Assembly: GCA_964604675.1 (NCBI GenBank)
Contig: CAZSAT010000011.1
Location: forward strand, 26,937 to 90,936
Direction of reading: 5' to 3'
Source: CAZSAT01 sp964604675
Lineage (GTDB): Bacteria > Myxococcota_A > UBA796 > CAJQPC01
Length of the DNA: 64,000 nucleotides
The notes under the pieces are model-generated. The model was not told the DNA's origin, ran no database searches, and was given only the letters and a program-made list of their open reading frames with translations. Positions 15,563 to 25,799 of this stretch are shown here, in pieces. Positions within the stretch are counted from its first letter, which is position 1, and each line of letters starts with the position of its first letter. The position numbers were made by a program, and so were the translations under genes.

Positions 15563-17430
15563 CCGCGGCGACGCCGCACGGCGAGGCCGACCAGGAGGGC
15601 GAGGAAGCCAGCGGCGCCGGAGGCGGAGCCGGTGGTGCACCGGCAGCCGGGACCGCCGGTGACGTTGGCGTCGAAGGGCACGCACGCCTCGGTACTGCCG
15701 GGGCTGCCGTAGTTGCAGTCCTCGGCCTCGTCGTCGCCCTTGGCAAACTCCTGCGAGAAACCGGCTTCGCACCACGCGCCCTGGTCGTCGTTGTCGAGCG
15801 CCGGATCCGAGGATCCCTCGAGGTCGAAGATCAGCGAGTGGCCCTGCCGCACGCCCTGCGCATCGAGGTCGTAGGTCATCGCGTCGACCTCGACCTGGCC
15901 GAGCCCTGTCTCCGCGTCGATGCAGACCAGGGCGACGTAGCGCTTGCCCGTGTTGGGGAGGCTGATGCCTGCAGGCAGCTCGTCGCCGGTGCACACCACC
16001 GGGGAGCCGGTGTCGAGCCCGCGCTCCTCGCCGAACAGGCAGCCGCCGTCGGTCACGACCAGGCTCTGGTCGGGCTCCAGCGAGAGGTCGCCGAGCGGGG
16101 TGACGTCGGCATCGTCGGGGGCGGGCACGCCGTCGTCGTCGTCGTCGTAGACCCACAGGTCGCAGCCGCCGAGCTCGAAGGTGTCGGTCGAGACGTTGGT
16201 GATCTCGAGCCACTCGGCGAGCCCAGCCGGGTTGGCCATGAGCTCCGTGAAGACCACGTCGCCGGCACCAGGACTGGCGTAGCTGGCGCACGCATTGAGC
16301 GCGCTCGGGGTGGCGCGCACCGGGTTGCCGTCGTCGTCGCTGATCTCCGAGTCGGCGCCGGCGAGGCACCACATCGCGAGGTCGTCGTTCTCGGTCGGGT
16401 CGTAGGCGGCTGGCGAGAGCTGCGCCGAGCAGTTCACGTCGTCGCCGCACCGGTCGTCGAACTGGGCCCAGTCGAGCGGCGCCGTGTCGACCACGCCGCC
16501 GTCGCAGAGCAGGTGCAGCCAGCGCTCTTCGCTGTTCGACTGCGACAGGCCGGAGTACGAGCCGACTGCGCCGGTGTAGGCCAGCTCCCCACGCGAGAAC
16601 ACGAAGTGGTCGCCGTCCGCGATGTCGAGCTGCGCACCCTCGATGAGCTTCTCGTCGCTGACGCACGCCTCGTCCGTCCCATCGGCGCACTCGCCGATGG
16701 CCAGGTAGCAGCCAGCCAGGTTGCAGCTGTCGCCGAGCCCGGCCAGCTCGATCCATTCATCGGCGGAGCCGGGAGGGTCGGCCATCAGCTCGCTGAAGAT
16801 GACCTGGCCTGCACCGCAGAGTGGGCCCGTCTCGAAACAGGTGTTCGCACCCGCAGGGGTGCCGTTGGCCTCGGTGCCCGCCTGATCGAGGTAGAGGTCG
16901 TCCGGCGAGGCGATGCACCAGGCGTCCAGGCTGTCGTTGGCGTCGTCGTCGAGCTCGTCGGGCGCCAGGCTCACCGTGCAGCTCTCGGCGTAGCAGTCGC
17001 CGTCGAAGATGTCCCAGTCGTAGGGTGCGGCGTCGACCAGGGTCTTTCCACAGGTGATGGAGAGGGTCTCTTCGCTCGAGTTGTTGAACTGCAACGACGG
17101 GTAGTAGTAGACCGGCTGGGTGATGCAGCCGCCGTGCGCGTCGACCTCGACGCAGTAGTCGGTGCTGTCCGTTCCGGGGCGGTAGCCGAGCACGGCGTAG
17201 CTGCCGGGCGCGATCTCCACCGTGCCGCTCACGGTGTGCTCGTTGGTGGAGCTGTCCTTGCCGCCCTCCGACAAGACACAGCCGTCGAGATCCCAGGTGC
17301 TGGAGGTCGGGTTGTGGACCTCGAACCACTCGCGCGTGTCGGTCGACGGCGCGATGACGAGCTCGGTGATGATCAGCTCGCCGGCTCCGGGAGCAGCGGC
17401 GAACGCGGTGAGGGCGAGGGTCGTAAGCAT
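15559..17430 (-). CDS. triple lamin-tail-domain (LTD) surface protein with MYXO-CTERM-like end
   Basis: About 623 residues. The ATG at 17430 shares a base with the stop of the upstream gene (TGATG). A short signal (MLTTLALTAFAAA) is followed by three LTD domains. Each begins GAG-x-[LV]I-[IF][TS]EL (residues ~17, ~225 and ~420) and has the LTD core W-[FIL]E[LVI]. Bacterial LTDs are immunoglobulin-like folds found on secreted nucleases, phosphatases and surface proteins. The C-terminus, GCRCTTGSASGAAG then a Leu/Val stretch and RRRRG, resembles the MYXO-CTERM sorting tag, which would anchor it to the cell surface. The lack of an attached enzyme domain, plus the neighbouring PLD and helix-hairpin-helix genes, suggests that it acts together with them. 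Confidence 0.85.
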   Translation of the reverse strand: MLTTLALTAFAAAPGAGELIITELVIAPSTDTREWFEVHNPTSSTWDLDGCVLSEGGKDSSTNEHTVSGTVEIAPGSYAVLGYRPGTDSTDYCVEVDAHGGCITQPVYYYPSLQFNNSSEETLSITCGKTLVDAAPYDWDIFDGDCYAESCTVSLAPDELDDDANDSLDAWCIASPDDLYLDQAGTEANGTPAGANTCFETGPLCGAGQVIFSELMADPPGSADEWIELAGLGDSCNLAGCYLAIGECADGTDEACVSDEKLIEGAQLDIADGDHFVFSRGELAYTGAVGSYSGLSQSNSEERWLHLLCDGGVVDTAPLDWAQFDDRCGDDVNCSAQLSPAAYDPTENDDLAMWCLAGADSEISDDDGNPVRATPSALNACASYASPGAGDVVFTELMANPAGLAEWLEITNVSTDTFELGGCDLWVYDDDDDGVPAPDDADVTPLGDLSLEPDQSLVVTDGGCLFGEERGLDTGSPVVCTGDELPAGISLPNTGKRYVALVCIDAETGLGQVEVDAMTYDLDAQGVRQGHSLIFDLEGSSDPALDNDDQGAWCEAGFSQEFAKGDDEAEDCNYGSPGSTEACVPFDANVTGGPGCRCTTGSASGAAGFLALLVGLAVRRRRG

Positions 17431-19664
17431 CAGAACCTCCACTCCGCCGTGGCGCGAAGGATCCCGTAGGGGGCCCCCGGCTCGGCGGTGGTGGTGTCGG
17501 AGTCGGAGTCGGAGGAGACGCAGCTCCCGGTCGTGGCGGGCAGCCCCGCTCGGCTGCATTCGTCGGCCCAGTCCGCGGCGTCGTCGGCGAGGTCCTGGCC
17601 GAGGGTGCCGCGGAGGGAGATGCGCACCCGCTTCTCGGGGAGGCGCTGGTCGAGCTGGAGGTAGCTCTCGAGGTAGCGGTCGCCGTGCGACGAGTGCACG
17701 CTCTCGTCGAGGTACTTGACCCGGCCCGTGATCGCGGTGTCGTCGAGCACCCACACCTTGGCCTTGAACCAGGTGTAGTGGCCGATCTGGTACCAGGCCT
17801 CGCACGGGCCGACGCCGTCCAGCGTCGGGTACAGGAGCCCCGTGTCCTCGTAGAAGCGCTTGTAGAATGCGGCGAGGTTCACGTTGGGGATGTCGAAGTA
17901 CCAGGTCTCGAGGCCCCAGGTCTTCTTGGCGCCGGCCCGCTCGGTGACCTCCAAGACCTCGTAGTCCTCCTCGGAGAGCCCCTCGAACTCGTCGTAGTCG
18001 CCACCGTAGATGCGGCCGCGGCCGTTCCGTGACAGGTCGCGGTTCTTGACCTCGGCGAAGCCGGACGCGTTCCACGCCTGGCCCTCCGTCCACGTGAGGC
18101 GCCCATAGGCTTCGGCGTTCCAGCGGGCCACGCTGATGTTCTGCCAGATGTCGCCGCGGGTGCGGAGCGACAGCTTCTCGGTGAGCTCGACGGTGGCCTT
18201 GGCCAGCGCACCCTGCTCGTCCCGATCCCGGTAGCCGTTGACTTCGTCGGCGTTCGAGGTGCCGCGGGCGTGGGGGTTGTCGTAGTCCACGTCGTAGCGG
18301 CGCACGGTCAGGTCCAGCTCGCCCCAGGCCGGATCGAACACCGTCTGGGCCGAGTAGGCGTTCCCGCCGGTGAAGCTGTGGGCGAACTCGCCGTACACGT
18401 CGGCGAAGCCCAGGCCGTAGCTTCCGTGCAGTCCAGCGGCGCCGAAGGTGTCGGCGATGGGGTAGCCGCCCCGCAGCACGATGTCGTAGCGGTCGTCCAC
18501 GCCCTCGATGATGGTCCGGTCCATGCGACCAGCCCACGCCGTGGCTCCGATGGCCGTGTGGCCGTCGAAGCGCCACGTGACGTCGGAGCCCAGCAGGTCT
18601 TCCCGGTACACGTCGGGGATGGTGATGTAGGTGGCTCGCTGGAACGAGCCCTCGGAATCCTCCAGGTAGACGCGCGGGCTGGACAGCTCGTCGACCTCGG
18701 GGTCCACCTGGTCGCCTTCGCCGATGCCCAGGTCGTACTGGTAGACGTCGTAGCGGTTGCTCGAGACGAAGAGCGTGGCGTCGACCGACCCGGCGCCCAG
18801 GTAGTCGGACTGCACGCGCACGGCGCTTCCGAACAAGCCCTTCTTGCTGCGGAACCGCTCGGCGCCGGAGATGCCGGTGTCCTTGTACCAGCCTTGCGGG
18901 TGCCGACGGCTGGTGCGGTCGAAGGTGAGCCCGTTGCCGAAGCCGATCGTGTAGCTGCCGACGATGGCGCCGACCTTGGGCTTCTCGACCGCGGCGTAGG
19001 CCTTCGCGAGGGTGAAGGTGGGCGTGCCCCAGCTGGCGTAGAGATCGCCGCGGTCCTCGTCGAACTGGACCTGCTTGATGTCTTCCTGCGCGTAGCCGGC
19101 CACGCCGAAGGACCAGTCGCGCTGGTAGGTCAGGGTCTGCTTCAGGTAGGTGGCCGGGAGCGTGTCGTAGCCGAGCTGGCCCACCGTGTGGCTCTTGTTG
19201 GCGTGGTCGTCGTCCGAGAGCGGGTCGACCTCTTCGAACTCCATCACCGTGCGGAGCCGCGTGACCCCTCGGACCGCCGACGCCTCGGGACGTTCGACCT
19301 TCACGAACGGCGCGACCTGGCTCAGCACCTCCGGGCTCACCCCGACGATGGCCAGGAGCTCGTCGAGATCCCGGAACGAGCCCTTGTCACGCCGGGTCTG
19401 GGCGATCCGGGCGGCGGTCTCCCAGCTGACCCCGGGGAGGTCGAAGAGCTCGCCACGACGGGCCCGGTTGAGATCGACGGGCTCTTCGAGCAGCTCCACG
19501 AGCGTCTCGTAGTCGTCGTCGGTCAACAAGCCGTCGCGGTAGAGCTGGTCCAGATCGTCGATGTCGTCGACGAGGACCGCGCCCGGGTAGATCCGGGCCT
19601 CGGCGACCGGCGACAGGGCCAGCGCGCAGAGCGCCAGCGCGAGGGGGCTACGGCGCATCCGCAA
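17430..19664 (-). CDS. ComEA-like helix-hairpin-helix protein with outer-membrane barrel-like body
   Basis: About 744 residues with an ordinary signal peptide (MRMRRSPLALALCALALSPVAEA). Residues about 55-121 hold a tandem helix-hairpin-helix unit of the ComEA type: VDLNRARRGELFDLPGVSW, then GSFRDLDELLAIVGVS. In ComEA this unit binds double-stranded DNA non-specifically in the periplasm. The remaining ~600 residues show alternating polar/aromatic strands rich in Tyr, Trp, Gly and Asp (FGVAGYAQEDIK, YGLGFADVYGEFAHSF) and end in WRF, the aromatic last residue typical of outer-membrane barrels. I infer a DNA-binding barrel protein. It overlaps the PLD-like gene upstream by 17 bases and the LTD gene downstream by one base. 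Confidence 0.85.
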   Translation of the reverse strand: MRMRRSPLALALCALALSPVAEARIYPGAVLVDDIDDLDQLYRDGLLTDDDYETLVELLEEPVDLNRARRGELFDLPGVSWETAARIAQTRRDKGSFRDLDELLAIVGVSPEVLSQVAPFVKVERPEASAVRGVTRLRTVMEFEEVDPLSDDDHANKSHTVGQLGYDTLPATYLKQTLTYQRDWSFGVAGYAQEDIKQVQFDEDRGDLYASWGTPTFTLAKAYAAVEKPKVGAIVGSYTIGFGNGLTFDRTSRRHPQGWYKDTGISGAERFRSKKGLFGSAVRVQSDYLGAGSVDATLFVSSNRYDVYQYDLGIGEGDQVDPEVDELSSPRVYLEDSEGSFQRATYITIPDVYREDLLGSDVTWRFDGHTAIGATAWAGRMDRTIIEGVDDRYDIVLRGGYPIADTFGAAGLHGSYGLGFADVYGEFAHSFTGGNAYSAQTVFDPAWGELDLTVRRYDVDYDNPHARGTSNADEVNGYRDRDEQGALAKATVELTEKLSLRTRGDIWQNISVARWNAEAYGRLTWTEGQAWNASGFAEVKNRDLSRNGRGRIYGGDYDEFEGLSEEDYEVLEVTERAGAKKTWGLETWYFDIPNVNLAAFYKRFYEDTGLLYPTLDGVGPCEAWYQIGHYTWFKAKVWVLDDTAITGRVKYLDESVHSSHGDRYLESYLQLDQRLPEKRVRISLRGTLGQDLADDAADWADECSRAGLPATTGSCVSSDSDSDTTTAEPGAPYGILRATAEWRF

Positions 19665-20160
19665 GATCCCAGAGCTCCGTGAAGACCCGTGAGTACTCGC
19701 TGGCCACGGCCGGGTCGGCCAACAGCAGCAGGTTCTCGTGGTGCAAGGTGTTGGCGAAGTCGGTGAAGTTGAAGGAGCCCGTGAGGACCGTGCGTCCGTC
19801 GAGCACCGCGAACTTGTGGTGCATGATGCCGCCGGCCGACAGGCCGCCGGTCAGCCGGACCTCGACGCCGCTCTGTGCGAGCCGCGTGAAGGTGGCCTGC
19901 ATGCCGTTGCCGGGGTCCCAGTACTGACCCTCGTCCCCCAGCACCCGCACGACGGCGCCGCGGAGGGCGGCGTTCTCCATGGCGTTGCCGATCCCTTCGT
20001 GGGTGAAGGTGTAGATCGCGACGTCCACCGACTCGACCGAGGCGTCGATCTCGCTGACCAGCACGTCGGCCAGGGCCGGTTCGCCATCGCTGGTGAAGAA
20101 CGCCTCACGCGACGAGCAGCCCGCTGCAAGCGTCAAGGTGAGAGCGAGGTGGGCCGTCAT
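19648..20160 (-). CDS. PLD-superfamily (HKD) nuclease-like lipoprotein
   Basis: About 170 residues from ATG 20160, giving MTAHLALTLTLAAGC with a lipobox at C15. It has a single HKD motif, H114-x-K116-x4-D121, followed by GSFN (128-131), as in the phospholipase D superfamily. The short, single-motif members of this superfamily (Nuc-like endonucleases) act as dimers that cut DNA without metal. Length and the upstream core (VDVAIYTFTHEGIGNAM) fit that group better than the two-motif lipid-cleaving enzymes. A lipoprotein signal places it on the envelope. Its end overlaps the helix-hairpin-helix gene by 17 bases, and its start lies 41 bases after recD in the same direction. Confidence 0.88.
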   Translation of the reverse strand: MTAHLALTLTLAAGCSSREAFFTSDGEPALADVLVSEIDASVESVDVAIYTFTHEGIGNAMENAALRGAVVRVLGDEGQYWDPGNGMQATFTRLAQSGVEVRLTGGLSAGGIMHHKFAVLDGRTVLTGSFNFTDFANTLHHENLLLLADPAVASEYSRVFTELWDLADAP

Positions 20161-20201
20161 GGAGCCGCCAGAGGTGCCGGTCGCAGCTGCCATAACACCC
20201 A

Positions 20202-22112
20202 TCAGTTTCCTGGCGGGCCCCACAGGAGATCGCGCAGGCCGCTCGCTCGGAGCACGGGGTCGTCGACGCCTGCGGACAGGACGTCGCCGGACCCCGCCAC
20301 GAGCACGCTTCGGCGGGCTCGGGTGACGCCGGTGTAGAGCAGCTCCCGGGTGAGCACGCGCGTTGGGGCCTCGGGCAGGACGAGCACGACCTGATCGACC
20401 TCGCTCCCCTGGGCCTTGTGCACGGTCATCGCGAACACGGGCTCGTGGGCCGGCAGGCGTGCAGGATGCAGCGCACGCAAGCCCCCGCGGTGGGGAAACC
20501 AGGCGCGGAGCGAAGCGGTGTCGGGGTCACGCGCGAGCACGCCCACGTCGCCGTTGAAGAGGCCCAGTCCGTAGTCGTTGCGCGTGATGAGGACCGGCAG
20601 CCCCGGGTAGTGGCGACCCTCGGGCGCGAGCAGCCCGGCCTGGGCCAGCCAGCGCGCGGCAAGTCGGTTCAGCGTCTCGACGCCGCGTGGACCGCGGCGA
20701 TGGGCACAGAGGAGGCGGAACCGACCGAGGGCCTCCAGCGCGGTCACGGGGTCGGGCGCCACGCAGAGATCGCGGTACCCGGCCACGAGGAGCTCGCGAA
20801 GCCGGCCGATCTCGTCGAGCTCGAGGAGCTGCAGATCATCGTAGACCCGCCCCTCGGGATGGAAGGTGCGCTCGTGCCGGAGGAGCTGGCGCGCCAGCTC
20901 ACTTCTCCCGGCACGGATGGCGCGGGCCAGCGTGCCGATGCCGCTGGTCTCGTCGAAGCGGTAGGTACGCGTGAGCTGGACGAGGCTGTCCTGCAGGCCC
21001 GGCGCTGCGGGCACGGCGGGCGGGCCGCTCGGCGTGGTCATGGGCAGGGCGGCCTGCGGGCTGGGAGCGTCACCAGCACCCAGCGTCCCCGGATCGTCGA
21101 GCCGCGCCGTCAGCCGAGCGTCGAGCAGGCCGAGCCGGGCGCGCAGCTCGGCGGAGGCACCCCGTGGGGTGAGTCCAGCTCCGCAGAGATCGGCGAGCAC
21201 GGTGCCCGCCTCCACGCTGGCCAGCTGATCCCGGTCGCCGATCAGCACGAGCCGCGCGTTCGCCGGGACCGCCTCGACCAGCTTCGTCATCAGCGCCAGG
21301 TCGACCATCGAGCACTCGTCCACCACGACCAGGTCGACCGGGAGGGGGTCGGCGCCGTCGTGACGGAAGCGCGTGGGGTGGTCCGGTTGCCAGCCCAGCG
21401 CTCGGTGGATCGTGGATGCGGTGGTCGGCATCGCCAGGCGGATGGCCGGATCGACGGGGAGGGTGTCGATCTGGGCTTGCACGCTCTCGGCCATGCGGGC
21501 GGCCGCCTTGCCGGTGGGGGCGAGGAGCGCGATGCGCGCGGTGGGCCGTTGCTCCAACACGAGGGCGAGCAGCCGCACCACGGTGGTGGTCTTCCCCGTG
21601 CCTGGCCCCCCGGTGATGATGGCGAGCTGGCGCACGAGCGCGACGGCCGCCGCGAGCATCTGGTGGCCGCCACCCTCGAAGAGCCGGGCGAGACCGGACG
21701 CCGCGATCTCCGCGTCGACCTCGCAGAATCCCTTCGAACGTGCGACGAGCGCCGCGGCCAGCCGCTCCTGGTAGCGCCAGTGCCGGTAGAGGTAGAGCCG
21801 ATCGCCCTGGAGCACGAGGGGGGTGAGGCCCGAACCGTCGCCGACCAGGTCGCTGGCGGCGAGCGACGATCGCCAGGCCGCGATCTCGGGCCAGGGGAGG
21901 GTGGAGGTCTCGTCCCCCTCCTCCAAGCGCACCGCGTCCTCGATGGCCGACAGCTCGACGCAGACGTGGCCCACCCCGGGGGCTCGGCTCGCAAGGGCAG
22001 CAGCCAAGAGCACCGGCTCGGGTGTGTCGGGAACGAGACGGCCCAGGGCCTTGGCCAGGTGGACATCCACCGCGCTCAGCACGCCTGCGCTTCGCCAGAT
22101 GGAGAGGCTCAT
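20202..22112 (-). CDS. recD: exodeoxyribonuclease V subunit RecD (5'-3' helicase)
   Basis: About 636 residues, normal for RecD of RecBCD. It is an SF1B helicase moving 5'-3', paired with RecB and RecC in double-strand-break repair. Walker A is GGPGTGKT (168-175), the Walker B region reads VDECSMVDLALM, motif III GDRDQLASVEAG, and the C-terminal motifs are MTVHKAQGSEVDQV and LYTGVTRAR. The ATG at 22112 overlaps the recB stop as ATGA, so the two are translationally coupled. The start also agrees with the family's N-terminal domain beginning a few residues before the first helix. Confidence 0.97.
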   Translation of the reverse strand: MSLSIWRSAGVLSAVDVHLAKALGRLVPDTPEPVLLAAALASRAPGVGHVCVELSAIEDAVRLEEGDETSTLPWPEIAAWRSSLAASDLVGDGSGLTPLVLQGDRLYLYRHWRYQERLAAALVARSKGFCEVDAEIAASGLARLFEGGGHQMLAAAVALVRQLAIITGGPGTGKTTTVVRLLALVLEQRPTARIALLAPTGKAAARMAESVQAQIDTLPVDPAIRLAMPTTASTIHRALGWQPDHPTRFRHDGADPLPVDLVVVDECSMVDLALMTKLVEAVPANARLVLIGDRDQLASVEAGTVLADLCGAGLTPRGASAELRARLGLLDARLTARLDDPGTLGAGDAPSPQAALPMTTPSGPPAVPAAPGLQDSLVQLTRTYRFDETSGIGTLARAIRAGRSELARQLLRHERTFHPEGRVYDDLQLLELDEIGRLRELLVAGYRDLCVAPDPVTALEALGRFRLLCAHRRGPRGVETLNRLAARWLAQAGLLAPEGRHYPGLPVLITRNDYGLGLFNGDVGVLARDPDTASLRAWFPHRGGLRALHPARLPAHEPVFAMTVHKAQGSEVDQVVLVLPEAPTRVLTRELLYTGVTRARRSVLVAGSGDVLSAGVDDPVLRASGLRDLLWGPPGN

Positions 22113-25100
22113 CGCCCCCGCTCCAGCAGAGCGTCCAGCGCCAGCACCTGGGCTGTGGGTGGCCGATCGAAGAACACGCCGCCGCCGTCGGGGTGCATGC
22201 CGCGCAGGAACGCGTACCAGCACCCGCCGAGGTGGCGGTCGGGGTCGTAGCCAGCCTGTCGCCAGCGCAGGTAGCGGTGCAGCGCGAGGGTGTAGAGCAG
22301 GTACTGCAGGGGGTAGTGGTGGTCCGCCATGGCACCCGCCAGGCGGTCGGGCGCGTAGCAACCGCGGGTGTCGCCGAGGTGGTTCGACTTGTAGTCAGCG
22401 ATCACCCAGCGTTCACCGACGCGCGCCAGCAGGTCGATGCTGCCGGTCACGAAGCCCTGGAAGGGCGGTGCCGGCAGCGCGGCCAGCCGCTCGGCGTAGC
22501 CGTCGGGCAGTCCGGGCCCAGGGTGTTCGGCGAGCACCGCGGCCAGCGCCGCCGTGTTCACCCGTGCGAGCTGGGCCTCGAGACCGCCCGCAGCTGGGTA
22601 CAGGAAGTCCATCTCGCGCACGGTGTGGTGGAGGTCCATCAGCCGCACGCCTGTGCCGTCGAGAGGCGCCGAGCAGATCTCGTCGAGCCCGTCGAGCACG
22701 AGCGGGAGCCACTCGTGCTCGATGCGCGCCTCGTCGAGGTGGCGCAGGACCACGTGGGCATCGCGGGGCGCCGCGAAGTCGATGTCTTCGAGAACACCGT
22801 GGAAGAAGAGCCCGGCCGTGGCACCGCGGGGAAACCCAGCCAGCAGCACGGGTGGACCCCCTGCAGGCTCGGGCCGAGCATGGCCCGTGCCCTGGTCCAC
22901 CTCCATCCGGACCTTGCTCCCGGCGTGCACGAGGCCGGTGAAGCTGGTGCGCCGCCAGCCAGTGTCGAGCGTTGGGCGGGCGGCGATCGGGATGCCCAGC
23001 GGCTCCGAGGGCGGGCGCTTCGCCTCCCACCGAATGGCGTCTCCCGCCTGGGCGGTGCTCAGCTCGATGCGGCCCGCGGAGGCGGAGGCCAGCTTGTGCA
23101 GCTCGGCGCGCAGGGCCTCGTCGTCGAGGCCCGTGAACCGCTCCGAGGTGGCGGCCAGCCGCGCCGCGGGGCTGGGGTGCTCGCCCGCGTCCTGGTGCAG
23201 GGTCCAGGCCAGGGCCGACAGCTCGGCCTGGTACAGCGCGCCCCAGTACAGCACGCACCGATGGCGCGCGCGGGTGAGCGCCACGTAGAGCTTCCGGACG
23301 TTCTCGGCGCGGTGCTCTTCAGCGAGCCAGGCCAGGTGCTTTGGCTTGTTCCGCGAGCCCAGGTCGATCTTCACGCTGCGGTCGAGTCGGTCGTGGAAGA
23401 CGAGGTACTCGGTGTCGTCGGCGCGCGGGGCCTGGGGATCCCAGAGGAAGGGACAGAACACGATGGGGTACTCGAGGCCCTTCGCCCGGTGCACCGTGAC
23501 GATCTCGATCGCGTCGGCGTCGGTCTCGAGGCGCAGCTCACGGGCCACGTCGTCGCCTCGCGCGCCCTGCTTCTGGCGCTCAAGCCAACGCCGGAGGCGC
23601 GCCGGGCCGAGGCCCTGCTCGACGCTAGCTCGATGGAGGATCTCGGCGAGGTGCAGCAGGTTGGTCACCCGTCGCTCGCCGTCCTGGTGCTCGAGCAGGC
23701 GCTTGCCCACTCCCAGCTCGGCGAGCAGCGCCCGGAACATCGGTGCGAAGCCCTGGCGATGCCACTGCCGGTTCCACGCCCGGAAGCGCTCGACGTGGTC
23801 GTCCCATCGGCGCTCGTCGCGCTCCAGCTCGACCAGATCGTGAGCGTCGATGCCCAGCAGGCGGGTGGCCAGGGCCGCGCGGAGGGCCGTGGCGTGACCG
23901 GGCTCGCCGATGGCGCGCACTTCGCCGGCCAGGTCGCGCACGGGAAGCTGCGNNNNNNNNNNTGGCGCGCAGCACGAGCCCCAGCTCCAACGCGTCGTTG
24001 GTCTCGAAGACGCTGTCGGCGCTGCGGAGCACGCTGGGGATGCCCACGACTCGGAGCGCGTCCTGCACGAGCCGTGCTTGCCGGTTCGTCGCCGTGAGCA
24101 CGGCGACATCGCGCGGGGCGACCTCGCGCCAACCGGGATCATCGTCTTCCCCCACGCGGATCCGAGGTCGAGCGTTGAGGAGGTGGGCGATGTCCCGCGC
24201 CACCATCCTGGGCAGGTGGGTGAGCGCCCAGGACTTGCGCACCTGGCCGTGCTTGGCGGTGTTCTTGTGGGGCCCGTCGTCCACGCGAGGCACGAAGCGG
24301 ATGCTGAGGGGTGCGCCCGCCAGCCCAGCGAGCCGCCCCTCTTCGTGGGCTGCACGAACCTTGGGGTAGGTGATGTCCTCGAGCACGAAGGGGTGGCGGA
24401 GGCCCGGCCGGGCGAAGACGTGCTCGACCGCCTCGACCAGCCCCTCGTCGGAGCGCCAGTTGACCTTCTGCGTGGACGTGGCGTGCGCATCGTGGCGCGC
24501 GTCCAGGTAGGCGAAGACGTCGGCACCGCGGAAGGCGTAGATGGCCTGCTTGGGGTCGCCGATCAGGTAGAGGAAGCCCCTGGCTGCCCCCGGCTCGTGG
24601 TGGAACGCTCGACGGAAGATGGCGTATTGCACGGCATCCGTGTCCTGGAACTCGTCGATGAGGGCGGCGCTGTACTGGCTGGTGATCGCATCGCGCAGCC
24701 GTGGCCCGCGGGCGGGGTCGGCCATCGCGTCGTCGAGCTGGGCCAACAGGTCGTCGAAGGTCTGCACACCGAGCGCGTGCTTCCTGCGAGGCAGCTCGTC
24801 CCGGAGGAAGGCCACGAAGTCCAGCTTCATGCGGAGCAGCCGGGCGGCCAGATCGGGGGTCTGTTCCTGCTCGGCGGCCCACATGGACGCGCAGGCTTCG
24901 TGCACGGGGTGGTCCGGGACCCTCGCACCCGCCTTCACCCACTTCGCCATGTGGTCCGGGGTGAGCAGCTCGAAGGCCGGGTCGAGCATCTCGCCCGGGC
25001 GGGCGTCACCGGTGACGAAGGCCTCGAGGGCCCCGATGGCCTGCTCCCGGGCCTCCAGGTTGTAGACCGGCCAGCGCAGCTTCGCCCAGCGGAAGCTGTC

Positions 25101-25799
25101 GCGGATCGCGGGCTCCTCGCGGCTCCAGATCTGCTTGAGACGTGAGCGCGCGGACTCCCAGTGCCCGAAGGTGAGCTGGGTTGCCCGTGGCACCTCGGCG
25201 GGCAGCACCTGCGCGCGCGGATGGCTCGTGACCTTCCTGGCGAGTCGGACCAGGCTCGACGGTCCGAAGCCGACGTCGTCGAGGTAGCGCAAGAAGGGCG
25301 GCGGCGCCGCGTGCACCCTCCGCGCCCAGAAGTCTCGTACGAGGTCGTCCACCAGCTCGCCCGGATCGCTCACGAGCTCGGCCTCGAAGTCCGCGCCCGA
25401 CTCGAAGGCGTTCTGCTGGAGCATGCGACGGCAGAACCCGTGGATGGTGCTGATGGCCGCTTCGTCGAAACACGTCACGGCCAGCTCCAGGCGGCGCCGT
25501 GCGGCCCCGAGGCCGTCGTGGGTGCGGGCGTGATCCACCAGGGCAGCGAGCTCCTCGTCCTCGGGGAGCTCGCGGGTGTCTTCCGCGTGGAGCAGCACCG
25601 CTGCCGCGGCCCGAAGCCGTGCGCGGATCCGATCGCGAAGCTCGGTGGTGGCGGCGTCGGTGAAGGTGACCACCAGGATCTGATCGACGGTGAAGGACTG
25701 CTCGACGATGAGCTGCAGGTACAGCGTGGTGATGTTGTAGGTCTTGCCGGTGCCGGCGGAGGCCTCCACCAGCCAGGTGCCTGGGACGAGCGCGTCCAT
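22109..25799 (-). CDS. recB: exodeoxyribonuclease V subunit RecB, broken by an assembly gap
   Basis: RecB is the 3'-5' helicase and nuclease of RecBCD. The N-terminal part (from ATG 25799) has Walker A EASAGTGKTYN, then FTDAATTELRDRIR, a helicase motif II region around DEFQDTD and GDPKQAIYAFRGAD. The C-terminal part has VHRAKGLEYP, LYVALTRARH and the nuclease core ending VIADYKSNHLG. Ten N at 23953-23962 separate two halves lying in different frames. The base string TGGCGCGCA occurs at both 23911-23919 and 23963-23971; joining the two copies removes 52 bases, restores one frame of 1212 residues and gives the junction LGLVLRAIGEPGHAT, which suits the family. So this is an assembly error, not a pseudogene. 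recC overlaps by one base (TGATG), recD by four. Confidence 0.95.
23953..23962. other. assembly gap (10 N) inside recB
   Basis: Ten undetermined bases. The 33 bases to the left (23920-23952) and the gap are probably a misjoined contig end, because a 9-base repeat flanks them and removing one repeat unit restores the recB frame. Confidence 0.95.

Noticed and set aside
23625..25799. recB as a frameshifted pseudogene
   Set aside because: The frame change coincides with ten N; merging the flanking 9-base copies restores a full-length RecB.
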